64,000 nucleotides of DNA from Acanthacorydalis orientalis (Eukaryota > Arthropoda > Insecta > Megaloptera > Corydalidae), in assembly GCA_034766995.1 (NCBI GenBank), contig CM068314.1:16486201-16550200 (forward strand). Direction: 5' to 3'. A program made the position numbers and the translations under genes. The number at the start of each line of letters is the position of its first letter. Position 1 is the stretch's first letter. Shown piece after piece: positions 22,990 through 36,339 of the stretch. The notes under the pieces were generated by a model. It was not told where the DNA came from, searched no databases, and saw only the letters and a program-made list of their open reading frames with translations.

Positions 22990-24032
22990 ATCACAACATA
23001 TTAAAAGAATGTAAATAATTTTATATATTATGAATAAATTTAAACAAGTTCGTTGAATTCATGTGAATTTTTTTCAAAAAATGTATTTATCTTTAATTAA
23101 TTGAAATCCAATCGTTATTTTTTATATAGTTTTAAAGTAAGTTTAATACATTTTACATAATATCCTTCTACATGAGGATATTAATTCTATTTCATGTTTA
23201 AGTATGGAATAAAATAAAAATTACTAAATTTAAATGAAATTAAACGAAATACGAGTATGTTTATCAACTGTTAAAGAATAATTAAGAATTATTATAATTA
23301 CTTTTTTGTTTATGTATAACTTTTATGACGGTTTTAGTTTCTTTTCAAAAAGAAGAAAAATGAAATATGGTTCAATAAAAATTAATACTTGCAAATATGG
23401 GAATTCAGTAAAATCAAAATGTATTACACTGCAAATTAAGTTCATTATCTATTAATGTGAATATATAAAAATGTACCTTATACATTATACATCTTATTAT
23501 TTAAGAAAATCCGAGTAAGAAAAGTCTTGCAAAATTCAGTACTGATAATTTAAGTATTTTTTAAACTTTATTATTTTAACTTGCACGAATAAATATATAT
23601 CTACATATTACAATTATTATTTTTAATTATTTTGTCATTCACAACTGATTTACTGATTCTTTTTAATGACAAATATTCAATAATTGTTTACTAATTATTA
23701 TTGATTGATGGTTATATGTATTTTAATAATAATTCCATCATTTAAGAACAAAAATCTAATATTTTGTATTTAGATTAATACTTTTTTTCATAGCTCATCT
23801 CTATGAACATAATGAAATCACTATCACAATTCATATACTTAAGAATATCAAATGATCAGTTACGAATTATTGAACAATTTGGACAAAACATTTTTTCTGA
23901 TTTATAAGGGGAATAAAAATTAATTTGCGAAAGTAAATTTAGCCACAATTCAAAAAAACTATTTTATGTTAAATTATTATCCTATATATGATATACAAAA
24001 ACGTTAAAAAATATTTGATTTCTCACAAAAAG

Positions 24033-24082
<50 letters not shown>

Positions 24083-24540
24083 TTAAATAATGAATTGAGT
24101 TCTGCGTTCATGTATTATTATACAAATTAATTACATTATATTCAAAAATTCGAATCATAAAAAAAATAAAAATAATACTGAAATTCATGAAAACCAACAA
24201 ATAAAAATATAAAAAAAGTTTTTAAAACTAAAAGAATTTAAATATTAATTTTTTATATACTGTAAATATTTTTTTTCTATTTTTCGGTATGAAAATTCAG
24301 AATCACATGTACTAACTTCTTAATATCTGTGGTTCTATGCTTTTTAGAAAAAATATGTAAATAATTTTCATAACTGAGTATATATAGAAAGAAAGTGACA
24401 GAGAAAGAGTAATATTATTTATTAAAAATATACATAATTAAATTATTTACATTCAGAATGTAATACTACTTTCATATTTCAATATTTATAGGATTATATA
24501 TATATATATAAAATTATAATTTTTTAAATGCTATTCTTGT
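22990..24540. other. A+T-rich desert
   Basis: Contains an 8-bp perfect hairpin TAATATCC / GGATATTA at 23158-23183 and (TA)n arrays near 24035 and 24494; otherwise nothing. Confidence 0.5.
24035..24079. repeat. (TA)n array
   Basis: About 45 bp of TA in a desert; smaller arrays follow at 24494-24511 and 24836-24874. Confidence 0.95.
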
Positions 24541-24549
24541 GAATCTGCA

Positions 24550-24700
24550 AATCTTGTTTCATTCGCGGGCCACTGAGCTACGCCCAAGTCCATGTACTTC
24601 GACCGCCTGACGCAATGAACTAGGGTGACATGCAACATCGAATGCAAGGCGCATGGTTTAACCGCTCTTCTTACAATTTTCTTTTATGTCTATTCGTGTT
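24550..24700. other. Small G+C-richer island
   Basis: Contains the tRNA A-box-like fragment and CGACCGCCTGACGC; no exon. Confidence 0.3.
24562..24590 (-). repeat. Possible tRNA 5' fragment (A-box)
   Basis: The minus strand reads GGGCGTAGCTCAGTGGCCCG, with a perfect A-box TAGCTCAGTGG (24580-24570) like the D-arm of insect tRNA-Ala. No anticodon arm or B-box follows in the A+T-rich DNA beyond, so at most it is a truncated tRNA or SINE head. Confidence 0.3.
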
Positions 24701-24830
24701 CGTTACCTTAAATAAAGGTTTTTCAAACTTATGTTTCATTACGGAGGATATTATTTATTTTTATACACCGCAGGTGAAAGATACATTAAAAATATTATCT
24801 CATTATGAAGCCTGTAATTTTACTTAATAG

Positions 24831-24876
<46 letters not shown>

Positions 24877-25249
24877 CATTACTTATATTTATAATCATTT
24901 ATAAATTAATTTTAATTTACATTTAGTATAATTTCTTGAAAATATTCATTTTGAACACCTTAAAAGGTTCATTTAGTAGTAAATCAAATATCTACAATAA
25001 TACTTATATAGAATGGAAAAAAAATGATATTTTATTCATTATTTGTCATTGAATATAAATATTTAATTTGATAAATTTTAAAATATTTATTAAAAAATCT
25101 AAAATATATTATTGTGAAGGTTATTTGAATATTCGTCTTAAAAAAAATAAAAATCTGTCAAAAATCGTCTTCATAGTCTAGAAAAAAATATGCCGAATGT
25201 GCAAAAAAAACAGTAAAATTTCCAGCGAAATGAATAATTTGTGTTTGTA

Positions 25250-25540
25250 TTTCGTCGTTCGAAGATATTGACAGAAAGGGTTACGGTTTGAAAGTCGAGA
25301 CGCTTATACATAGCTGCCAATATTGCATGACTGGATGCCTGCACCCGTTTCGAGTAGATATGGCGTTAGTAAATACACGTCGTAGTTTGGAGCTCGGTGT
25401 CAAAAACGAGTGCAACTTTCGGTCATCAATCACTTTTCGTTGCTGTTGCTTCTGTTCTGTGGAAAAGTTTCACTCGTAAACGAAGTGTAAGATTTATTCA
25501 GCTCATGTTGGCTGGTACTATTTTATATACCATCAGGCAG
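25250..25540. other. G+C-richer island
   Basis: Contains GGATGCCTGCACCCG and GGAGCTCGG; a 63-codon plus-strand frame is taken as chance. Confidence 0.3.
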
Positions 25541-25746
25541 GATATTTTAACATTAATATAGTGTCTACCAATTAGAATATACTACAGTTTTCTTGAAAAA
25601 AAAAAACAACACATTTAACTTTACACTTGCAATTTCTGAGCAGTTTAGAAATTTATTGATTCTAAATTAAATTTCATTCATTTTTTTATTTCCTTCTTTT
25701 ATTAGTTCATCAATTTTCTCGTATAATTGAAAACATACCTACATAC

Positions 25747-25748
<2 letters not shown>

Positions 25749-25784
<36 letters not shown>

Positions 25785-25785
25785 G
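25749..25785. repeat. (TA)n array
   Basis: About 30 bp of TA ending TGTATATG. Confidence 0.9.
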
Positions 25786-26149
25786 TTAAAGATTATTATT
25801 TTTAAAAGTATGTAATTAGAAAATTTAAATTTATAAAAAAATAGAAAATAATAAATTATAATAAAAAAAAATTCTTTAGTATTATAAAATATGCAATAAA
25901 AATGGTTCATTTTTTTAAAAAAAAAAACGAAACGATTTTGTCAAGAAATAATAGTTGGTAAAGTATTTGATGATGAAATATGATAACTCAAATAATAATC
26001 AAAATAATTTTGAAATAAGCACAAAAAGATCTCTGTACAGTCATATTTATTTTTATTACATAAGAAATATATCTTGAAATGTATTCTGTTGAAAAATGAA
26101 CATTTATAAAAAGCATATACTTTTTGTCGTCTGGAACCATTTATAAGAA

Positions 26150-26480
26150 TCACTGGTCTAAAGAAATTGACGGAATCCGAATGGCGACTAGTGGATTGGT
26201 TGACTGCAGATTTGAAACGCGGACGACATTTGTGGGGGTGTGGGTGTTGAGTCTGTCATGCCGGGAGTCGTCGCTTGGGAGGTAAAATTAAATGGCTTTG
26301 ATACATTCAGTGCGCTAATTCTCTCCCGCTGTTGCTTGGTGTCCTGTGATTTAAAGCGACTACTCTGAAAACGTTTCCTAATTAAGCTTCTGTCGCAAAA
26401 CGTCGTCGTTTGGCTTTTTTAGAACTTTAATTTTTAGCTTCTCTTGAAACCAGTCGGCACTGGTTTATACTTCTTGCAAT
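26150..26480. promoter_or_regulatory. Island with CACCC-type motif
   Basis: GTGGGGGTGTGGGTGTTGAG at about 26231 is a GT/CACCC-box-like tract, followed by CATGCCGGGAGTCGTCGC; GGGAG then GTAAAA at about 26281 is a weak donor with no partner. Confidence 0.3.
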
Positions 26481-26764
26481 GCCATTCAAGAATACTGCGA
26501 AATGACGTTTTCTTTTTCAGTATTTTTAATGTCCTGTTGTATAGAAACATTTTTTTCTGCTGATATGTTAATTAATGAATGAAAAAGACTATTTAAGAAT
26601 GATTAAATTCTACGTCAATTATTCAGAAAAAAACATTAAAGGTTAAGAATTATAACATTATGTTTTTCTTTAATTTTTAAAAATAACTACTATCTATTAA
26701 ATCAAACATTCAAATTTTCACATTCACAAGATTTAGATTCGATTGTAAATTGAATATATTTACC

Positions 26765-26765
<1 letters not shown>

Positions 26766-26825
<60 letters not shown>

Positions 26826-26830
26826 ATATG
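26766..26830. repeat. (TA)n array with TGTA end
   Basis: About 50 bp of pure TA followed by TGTATGTATATATGTA. Confidence 0.95.
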
Positions 26831-28832
26831 TATTAGTATTAAAAATATAATTCATATAAAATTAGTACATATTTTTAAATAAAGGAATATTAAAAAAAAT
26901 ATAAAAAAGTTATTAAATATATTTATTATTTATTTATTATTTTTTAAAAGTTATTAAATATATAATTTTTGAAAATTTTTCAACTTTTTTCATTAATCTA
27001 CAAGTTTTGGTTAATATAATTCAAAAATATAATAAAATAATGAAACGCATATTCCTGTCTGTACATTAATGAAATTTCTATGCCTATAATTTAGTATAAA
27101 AATAAATAAATTAGAAATAACTTAATAATAACATGACAAATTTCAAGCACATAATTAATATTTATTAATTATTTAAATATTTAAAAGAATATAAAGGATA
27201 ACTCGAATGGAAAAAAATATTTAAAAAAAATATATATTCATTTTGTTTCAGTACTGGTGAAAACTGTTTTTTTCCGAAAGGATTATATTTAGCAATAAAG
27301 TATTTTTTTATTATGTTAGATCTTATTTTGAAAATTAAAATGTGGTTTTATAACTCGTATTTTATTAAATAAGAGAATGAAAGTCATATATATTTAAAAA
27401 AATCAGTATGCGTATCTGTCAACAGTTTTATAAAATGAATAAATGCGAATAAAAAGTTTATACTGAATACTGAAATAAATGGTGAATGTATAATATAATA
27501 CAATCGAACTCAATAATAGCAAACACTGCGGGATGGACTATATTTCATCGTTATAACTGTTACTGTATCAATAACCGATAAATTTCACCTATATATTATT
27601 TTCTATATAAATCCCAATAGTATAATTGTAAATTATGTTAGAAATTAATACGTATGTTAAAGAAGAAATAAATATAAAATTTAAATAATGGAAATGTATA
27701 TAAACTAGCAATAATGTAATATAATTGTAGGTGAAACACTGTTTCATGCTTCATTCACTAAATTCATAGCATTCAGTCTCGATACAATATCGATTGGATT
27801 CTCACTTCCATTTGGTTAATTACGCACTGTCCAATATTTTTTTATAAAAATCTCTCAAACTTTTGATTACAGTTATTAATTTCAAAATTGAAATATCATT
27901 AAAATACAGAATCGTCAGCTTTATATATTCTCCAATTTTTTTATTTAAAAAGACACGAAAGAGTTAAATTTTCTCTTTTGTAAAAATCAAGTTCATCTCC
28001 AAATATGCATGGAATAAAGTTGTTAGTGATAATCAATTTTTTTTCATTATATCCTTGAATGTAAAGCTTTTGTATAAAAATGCATGAATACAAATCTATG
28101 CAAAGTGTATCATTATAGTCGTTAATTAACTATATACGTATTCACTATATTTAAGTTCAATTATATTTTCCTTATAAAAAAAATAATCCTTTTAATTTCT
28201 CTAGTAAAGATAATGTATATCTTATTTATGTGTTTACATGTGCACAATTTATTATGAATTTAATTTTTATTAAATTCGATCTTATGTAATGATCATTTAT
28301 TAACAATTATCATATTAAGCACCGCTGTTGCCTATACACAACATTAATTTTGAAATTTTTTCAATTAAAAATATTTTTTTACAATTTTTTTTATATAACA
28401 ATTAATATTGATTCAATAGCAATAAAACTGTTACGTATACAAAACATCTCACTGTGGAAAACCAATTTTTTTTATTTTTTTTCTAACACCAAATTAATTA
28501 GAAGGGACCTAGAGTCAAACCGTGTTAAGCGTTTTCAAAAATTTCTACAATTTTGAATAGCGGCATTTATTAATGAGTTAATATGTACAGCAAAAAATAA
28601 ACTCTCAATAAAATGTTAAGCAGAGAATTGTAAAATACAAGAATTTTAAAATAATAATTGTTTAACTCTACTATCCATATTTCCATGAAAGGTAAAGTGT
28701 TTATACAGATTGGGTACTTATCAGTGGTTTCGAAAATATTTATTTTCTGAACACAATTATATTATTCTCCTGATTGGTTTAGTTCTTTTGAAGCATGTGA
28801 GTTTTTCTCATACGACTAATGTTAGTACGTAC

Positions 28833-28935
28833 GTTATCTCCAGGTAGTTGTAGAATTTATTTTTTATTTATTTAATTAGTTCTTTTTTATTTATCTAGTT
28901 AATTTATCAGTCATCTAAAACTATCTGGAGATGAC
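28833..28935 (+). ncRNA. Candidate pre-miRNA-like hairpin
   Basis: The 5' arm GTTATCTCCAGGTAGTTGTA (28833 on, continuing GA) faces a 3' arm starting TCTAAAACTATCTGGAGATG at 28914 and ending AC at 28935: 22-nt arms with about three mismatches or G-U pairs. The terminal loop is about 59 nt and A+T-rich, with weak extra pairing. Arm length and near-continuous pairing fit a microRNA precursor, although the loop is long. Both strands could fold; the plus-strand assignment is arbitrary. No known miRNA seed was recognised. Confidence 0.35.
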
Positions 28936-29759
28936 ACAAAAGGATGAAATTCTAAGGATAATATATAAACGATAATATATAAATACAAATAAATATAACA
29001 GTTATATTTGCATGGAATATTTTGATTTTTAACCCATTAAATTTAACGATTTTTTCTTATACTTAACTATTTTATTTTTTAAAAAACACTTAAAATCATT
29101 TAAATTATATTAAGCAAAAATTAAACTGTTAACAAATGTTATGTAAAGAAACCTCAAAAACCTGATTAATGTACAACAGGTCTTATAATTTGTTACTTAT
29201 CATCTACCAAATATTTTTTTCCATTCGTTAAATAAATATATAACACAATAACTTAAAAAAGATATCATCGAATATTATATTATACTCTTTTCAAAATGGC
29301 TAACATGCTTTATGTAAGATTATAATTTGCAAACATTTAAATAAGAAAAAGAAATGAGACTTACTCAAATTGAAATAAAAAAGATGGTTGCCAAGTCGTA
29401 TAATTAGCATAATGGCTCTAATTAAAACACAGATGTAAAGATGCTGGTCTTACGTCATATTATGAACTGCAGTTTTAAAACAGGTAGTTTATTTCACTTA
29501 TTTAATGAAAACGAATTAGTAATATATATATATATATAATTGGGGAAGGAAACATTTTCATTTATTTGAAAATTAACAGAAAACGATTTATGAATTTAGA
29601 TGTTATTAATTTTCCAACATTAAAAATTAATTCAGTTAATTTAAAATAGACGTGATTAACATTTAATAATCTGTTGCTTTTTTCGCAATATAAATAAATA
29701 TAATTGAAGAATTAAATTTTTGTTATCGTGTATTTGTTATAATATGTATACATTTATCT

Positions 29760-30260
29760 CCACGCACTAGTGAATAACTGTTCATCTCATATTTTACTGA
29801 CAATTACAAACCTAATTACTTTAAACAAGTGTCTTATATCACGTGCTGTTCTACGACTCGTAGTAACTCCACCTACCATCAGTGTTTTTTTAACTGTCGC
29901 AACGAGTACACATCTTAGCTCGGCAACGATGTTGTTTGTGCTTCATAATGTAACTCTTTATATTCACAGACTTTCTTAACAAGATGGTTGATGATTGTGA
30001 GCGGGCAATTCAATGAATCTTTTCAACTCACTGTGACTTCGCGCGCACTCTCCTCCCCGACACGTTCTTTCTTTCTTGCTTTTCTTTCGTTCTTTTGGTC
30101 TTATTTCACGCGGACCGACATGGAGGGAGTGTTAAATAGCTTTGATTCTGTTTGGTTTTCGTGAAGCGGTGCAATTAAGTATTCAAAACATAGGCACACA
30201 CCTACGTTTTATATTTGAAAATCCTCGACGAAAGGGTTACAGCACGTGAACGATACTTTT
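29760..30260. other. Island with polypyrimidine tract
   Basis: A G+C-richer segment with TTCGCGCGCACTC, then a 50-base pyrimidine-rich run (about 30063-30115) of CTTTCTTT type, then GGAGGGAGTG, which pairs loosely with the upstream CACTCTCCTCC. CACGTG lies at 30243-30248. Pyrimidine tracts of this length can bind PTB-like proteins or form triplex DNA. Confidence 0.3.
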
Positions 30261-31115
30261 TTTATAAAACAGGCGGCGTTTTCATTTATATATTGACTTA
30301 ATGTAGAAAGATAGGATTTTTTCTAAACAAATACAGAGTAAGTAACTCTGTCTTGTGTAGTAATCATCAAATCTATGTTTTTCATTAAAAACATATTTTT
30401 AAATTTATATATATATATATATATATTGAAAAATAAAGTGATTACATTTTTTAAGTATACAGTCTTAAAAACAATCTCACAGAAACAGATCTTAAACTTT
30501 ATAATTATAACTTTAACTTTATAATTGCATTTATAGGATATTTAGCCATCAAAAAAATGAAAGTAACATAAATAATAATATTTTATAAAAACTTAAAAAT
30601 ATAAAGAAACGATTTCTTATTATAAGTTGCTTTCACGAAATATTTTAAACTATAATTAGAGAAAATAAGTAAAAAAATATCAACAGACAAGAAAGTGTAC
30701 CCATTGATTATAAAAATTTGATTAAACGTTACTTCTAAATATAATTTACATTATATAATGACATATTGTACTACTAAATGATAGGTTATTAAAATATACT
30801 TAAATATGTTTAACATTCTTAAAACATATAAACTTATTTTTATTTTTTTAGAAATAGTAAAAATCAAAACTAAAAAAAATAAAAATAGTTTAATAATCAA
30901 TAGGCGACTGAATAACAACTAGACAATGTATTGTTAGTAAATAGACGTATTGTTTTCTTATAATGATTAATAAAGTAATTAGTTCATGAAATAAAATTTT
31001 TAAATAAGTTTTATTTAATTTTGAAAAAGTAATTAATATTTAATAGTAATTTATATTTATTACTTTATCGATTGTTGTATTTTATTGTTTATAAGCGACT
31101 TATTCTATCTATTTA

Positions 31116-31118
<3 letters not shown>

Positions 31119-31176
<58 letters not shown>
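31119..31176. repeat. (TA)n array
   Basis: About 58 bp of TA preceded by CTAT/TTAT tetranucleotides. Confidence 0.95.
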
Positions 31177-31180
<4 letters not shown>

Positions 31181-31259
31181 ATGATTTTTTTTCTGAATGT
31201 CTTCATGTAGTTTACAGAATAAAATATGCAGAATTCTTTACAATATCACAAATAATAAA

Positions 31260-31860
31260 CTGTCATTTGCGTTCTCCGTACTTTATTATGCTCTTGACAC
31301 CGTATATTAATCTAACCCTTTCCACAGCGCTTGCCAATCATGGTACGCCTAACCGAGCACCGATAATCAACACCATCATCGTCATAATGCTTTGTACAGA
31401 CTTTTCTAAATCCATTCCTCCCTGTTCATCGGGCGCTTTTCTCAAAATTTCGTTCTCGTTTTGTAAGTGAACTGACACTTAATTTCCGCCATTCGCTACG
31501 CAATTGCAAGCAGTGGTGTACAATGTTTTTGCTCCCGTTGTTGCCCTCTTTACTCCCATACCGTATCCACCTCACCGACAGCGGTCGCGCAATGAGGACT
31601 CGAAGCGCGGGGTACGGTTCGGGTGACCGCCCTGATTGCACCGAGTGTATACCACATGAGCCGGCGATAGCACAGCTGAAGCGCACTCATTAAAGAACAT
31701 TACATTTCCTTCACTTTGGAATGTTACCCTTTACTACCCCTTGTCTATGTGTACGGACGATAATGCTCTCTACCCTTATCTTACAGACATTGCATGTACG
31801 ATGCCGCGGCTTTCATGATGGATGTAGGTTTTCGCTAACACGAATTCGTTTACATTTAAC
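31260..31860. other. Island open on both strands; possible exon
   Basis: On the plus strand, an excellent acceptor (TCTAACCCTTTCCACAG) at 31327 and a donor TTTT then GTAAGT at 31463 delimit 135 nt that is open in the frame that would follow a phase-1 exon such as 4896-5031. On the minus strand the same DNA is open for 46 codons (contains KAPDEQGGMDLEKSVQS), then TGA at 31340-31338, then 24 more codons. Neither reading is decisive; a 86-codon minus frame lies at 31426-31686 as well. Confidence 0.25.
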
Positions 31861-31869
31861 GGTATTTAA

Positions 31870-33450
31870 ACCATATGGAGATTTTTGCAAAACAAAAAAA
31901 AACGCAAAATTACTTGCTACACTCACTGTTCTTTTTTGCAAACGTAATTATTGTTGGAAACTAGACCGTATTAACCTCCTTAAGACTATACCGTATTGAT
32001 TTTTCAAATATCAAGACAAATAATTCGATTAAAGAGATTAAATCTCATAACATATATTTATTATGACACAATAAAAATAATAAATTTCCAACAATATCTC
32101 TTTTTAAAAATAGTTGTCTATCAATATTATTATTTTATAATTTTCTTAATAGTTAATATTTTAATCCAAAGAAATATATATATATTTAAATTACACATTA
32201 CACATTCAATTAAATTATAATTACATTCGAAACATATATGTAATTAATATTATTTTTTGAAGTAATGTTTTAACAATTTCTATTATTAAATATACTGTTT
32301 CTTATTATAGATAATGGAAAGGTTATTTTTTATCTATATTTAATTAATTCTTTTAATTTATAATTCTTATTTTCCTACTTTTATTAACTTGATTTTTATT
32401 AAACTTTTATTTTATATTCTTTGCGTATATTTTAAATTTTCAATAATCAATACTAATGTTATGAAAATATTCAAATATATTTTTATACTCACATAATTAC
32501 TCATATTGTAATTTTATTCCGATATCTGATATTTGTATGACAATTTTGTCTCTGCTAGTTACATACAATATGAATATTTAATAATAATTATTTGCACTTC
32601 GTTTATATTCGCTTTTAGAAATAAATGTTTTATTTCTTCATAAACAACATTTTTTTTCTGGTTAAGTTTATTTAATTATTGATTATTGATCGTTTTTATA
32701 GATTTTTGTATCATTTTGATGGCGATGTCATTATCTTCAGAGCGACAAATTACAGAAATGCCAGATTTTTCTCTCGGAGTGTAAAATTAATTTGTGAAAA
32801 TATAAAATCTTTCCAAGAAAAAGTATGATATTAATATCAAGTTTAATAAAATGTGGTTTAACTGTGTGTATTTTTTTCCAATTAATTAACCGTTGAACTA
32901 AAATACACTTGATGTAATTATGGCGTAAAAAAATGAACTTAAATTATAAATATCAAATTGATAATGTATGAAAGGTCTCTTATATTGTAATTGTAATCAT
33001 ATCAATCATAAATATTAAATTGCAATCAAACTGCACATCTTAGTAATTAATTACGGAAAACGTATAAAAGTATCAATTCTGTTTCTATAATATATTGCAA
33101 TTTATAAAATATGAATCTTCAATTTTTTAATTTGACTTCAAAAAATTAAGCAAGCTCATCAATAATCAGAAATTAAATACATTTTTCGCGTCCGTGTGTT
33201 CGTTCTGAATCCTTAGTATGTAATAATTTATAGTTGGCGTCGTATATAAACTGAAAACAATTAATAAAACTCGTTCAGATGAAATAAAAAATCATAATTA
33301 AAAACTCGAGTCATTAAAAATTACGTACAACCTTTAATTATAACGAATCACGATTCCCCTTTAAATATCAAACATTTACCTCCGTACAAGGGCTGCAATG
33401 TATCTTATTGAAATTTTTATTGGAAGTTTTTCATTTTTATACCTTCACGG
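31870..33450. other. A+T-rich desert
   Basis: No gene, no long array; short chance open frames only. Confidence 0.5.
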
Positions 33451-33459
33451 GCCGATTGA

Positions 33460-33860
33460 AATTAATTGGAAACGCATGCATAACGACAGTCAGTAAGTAT
33501 ATTGAGTAATATAACATCCAGTGTGGAGAAACATGAAAAGCGAATGTTTCGTCTTTGTCTGAGAGATTCTTTTTCGTATACACACTTCCTTATCGTCGTA
33601 CGTACACGTACACTGTATTCGAGATAGATTTTTTTGTATCTATAACAGTTACAACTCACACTTTTTACAAGTACATGCTGCTCTGAGTTTCTTTCTAACA
33701 CTTCCTCTGTACGTCTTTGCTTCGAAATATTAATTAACGTTATTAACACCCTTCTTGCTTTTCGGTACGAAAAAATGCTATTATCGTAAATCATCGTTTT
33801 CCAATAACGCAGCTAGCACAAGTTTTCTTTTCTGTCGTTCTTGTCACCCTCACAACAACC
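33460..33860 (-). other. Island with a 110-codon minus-strand open frame
   Basis: ATG at 33794 to TAA at 33462, Arg/Lys/Cys-rich (contains QRRTEEVLERNSEQH). There is no recognisable domain or clear promoter, and the length is at the upper edge of chance for this composition. On the plus strand GTCA then GTAAGT at about 33492 is donor-like. Probably non-coding; listed because it is among the longest ATG frames here. Confidence 0.15.
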
Positions 33861-34269
33861 TTACCCCAACAGGAATTGTATTATACAGTTTTCAATATGT
33901 ATCGTTAGATTTTTTTAATATTTAAATTGTACCGTTCATTTTTTCTAAACAAATATTTTTTTTCTTTTACATATTTCATTTTAATAACGTATACATGAAT
34001 TAATAGAAAACAAATGCAAATCTAATAAAATTAAGAATGTATTTTTATTTTAAATTTTTTGCAAACAATTATAATAAAAAGATAGTTAATCGAGAAACAG
34101 TTAATATGCTAGAATCTTATCAAAATTCAAAAACATATTTACATTTTTTTATTTTAAATAAGTGTATAATTTATATCGTGGTGTTATCAACGAAATATAA
34201 AACGATGTGTTTTACATTTATAATCTTCCAGTAATTACAAATCAAACTAATTATCTCTTAATAAACATT

Positions 34270-34810
34270 AAACACAAACGTGGCCACACACACTCACACA
34301 CATTACTCATTCGATTTAAAACGTTCGTTTGAAGAAAATCGTATTAAATTGAAACAGGCGTCGATGTTTCCACGACAATTGATTCGATTCACACGCCACA
34401 TTCCGCGGTTCAAGTTCAACCTCACCACCATTTGTAAACACACGCGTGGTGTGTTGATAAACATCCCGCCAATGCGGTGTATTGATGATGTCATGTCTAC
34501 ACAGCTAATTGGCGAACATGTGCTAATCAATCAGAGAGGCACAGTCGCAACCCACGCCACCACGTGAGCGCCTCAATGGAACTGGAAACTATCCCGCACA
34601 TCGCTTGGCTTTTGGAAACGGTATCACGTACAAACATTGTACGAGAGGGATGTTGGGATACGTTTACTAATTGTTGGAATGCAACCCGTGTGTGTGGATA
34701 TGTTTTTCTTGTGACCGCTAAACATTCACATTCTACTACCTACTATTTGTTATTTGCTCGGTCCTGTGCTTTTTCATACAACGTTATTTCGTTTCGATTG
34801 CGCTGATTAT
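34270..34810. promoter_or_regulatory. G+C-richer island
   Basis: Contains the hairpin AACACAC-GCGTG-GTGTGTT (34437-34455) and CACGTG at 34561-34566. Open frames of 75-95 codons on both strands reflect low stop density rather than a gene; none has splice support. Confidence 0.3.
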
Positions 34811-34819
34811 AATTATTTT

Positions 34820-36240
34820 ATTGGTTCCGTGAATTCACTACGTGTTTCTAAATAATTTATGATAGAAAACATTTTTAAATCAGATTACATCGAATTTTAA
34901 TACAAATATCAGTTAATGAAATTAAACAATTAAGTATAGTTTATTGTTATGAATTTGGATCAAATTTAATAAAAATATATAACTATACCTGTAATTAATC
35001 AAGATGTCCTAAATTCAAACATCAACGCAAAACATCGACATCATTCATTTGTTATCAAAGGTAAAACCAATCATAAAATAAAAAAGTTATAATATTCGAT
35101 TTCAGGAAAGTCCACTTGAATATTAAAAATATCTAATAAATGAATTAAATCATTTTAATACTTAATTCTTATTCTATTAACCTGAATGTCTGTTTGATTT
35201 TTTTTCTGAACAATCTTTTGATGCTTTTAAAAGAGTTTCGTATCGGTAAATCAATGTTTAAAATCTAAAAAATGAGAGATCATATTTAAAATGCTTTTTT
35301 TTGTTTCCTATGAGACAAGAAAGGCAGGTTTGGGCTTAGGGTGCAATTTAATTTTTCCATTCTTTTAGATTTACTGCTTTTACGACAAATTCAATCTGGA
35401 TTCTTTATAATTATAGGCTTTTTTCTAGTAATTTATAAAAAGTACTGGTAGATCTCATTTCATAATACTTCTCTTAATTGTACTATTTTATTATATTTAA
35501 ATATCGTACTTAACTAGTCGTTTAATACTTAATAAACATTATCAATCAATTAATAAACATGAGTTCTTCAAATTTAAAACTTATATACATTGTTAGTATA
35601 AAAAATCAAAATATTAGAAAAAAGAGTTATTAAAATTGTACATGAAGTGTAAAAGTAATACAAAATTAAATTATGTCGAAAAGAGTTACGAACGATTTAA
35701 AATTGAAAAAAATATACTTTTTTACTAATTAGTGGTATTAAAGTGAAGTCATATAATACAAGAGTATATTTTAATCATTAATATATATATATATAAACAC
35801 AAGGGGGCTTCGCCCTTTGCTCTCGGCACTTACCAACCCCCAGACTAGCTGCGCTCTCCCACTTGTCAATTATAATCATGCACATGTAATCAAATGAAAT
35901 AATAAACATATCAAATAAATAACTCGACGTTATAGATTTACATGTATATATATATATATATATGTGGTAGTATGTTTATATAAACATTCTCGAAGTTAAA
36001 TTATTTGCAACATAGTATTTTATAAAGCTTTTTGTGGACAGTTTTGATTTTATATATATATATATAGAAAGATATATATTCAATAACAGGTAAACTTTTT
36101 CCTAAAAATTATAAATTCTCTTCATGAAGAAGATATTATTCTTTGATGCAAAAATTGTAGATTTGCATGAAAACTATTGAAGTTTCTAAAAACTGTATTT
36201 TGAAAAATATTTCATATTTATTTGTTATAGCTTCTTTCAT
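34820..36240. other. A+T-rich desert
   Basis: Holds the G+C-rich fragment at 35798-35870 and short (TA)n arrays near 35779, 35943 and 36049. No gene seen. Confidence 0.5.
35798..35870. repeat. G+C-rich repeat fragment with GGGGGCTTCGCCC hairpin
   Basis: A 73-bp G+C-rich patch in A+T-rich DNA, directly after a (TA)n array. It opens with GGGGGCTTCGCCC, which folds as a short hairpin with a TTCG-like loop, and continues with CTCGGCACTTACC, CAACCCCCAGAC and GCTGCGCTCTCCC. The abrupt composition change and compact hairpin look like the end of a dispersed repeat rather than an exon; it has no useful open frame or splice sites. Confidence 0.35.
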
Positions 36241-36245
36241 TTATG

Positions 36246-36246
<1 letters not shown>

Positions 36247-36281
<35 letters not shown>

Positions 36282-36291
36282 CATATATATT

Positions 36292-36334
<43 letters not shown>

Positions 36335-36339
36335 TACAC
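36247..36339. repeat. Split (TA)n array with ACACA tail
   Basis: TA arrays at 36247-36277 and 36293-36327 separated by a 15-bp unique segment, ending in CACATATATACACAC. Confidence 0.9.

Larger units (their letters stand above)
26490..29750. other. Long A+T-rich desert
   Basis: The longest island-free stretch. It holds the (TA)n array at 26766, a short one at 29521, and the pre-miRNA-like hairpin at 28833-28935. No coding sequence is supported; a 68-codon frame at 28350-28556 is Phe/Lys/Asn-rich. Confidence 0.5.

Noticed and set aside
30063..30115. Pyrimidine tract considered as an exon acceptor
   Set aside because: No AG with an open frame and donor follows at exon distance.
34280..34806. 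Three overlapping open frames of 75-95 codons on both strands
   Set aside because: Mutually exclusive, no domain, no splice or poly(A) support; explained by low stop density in a G+C-richer island.
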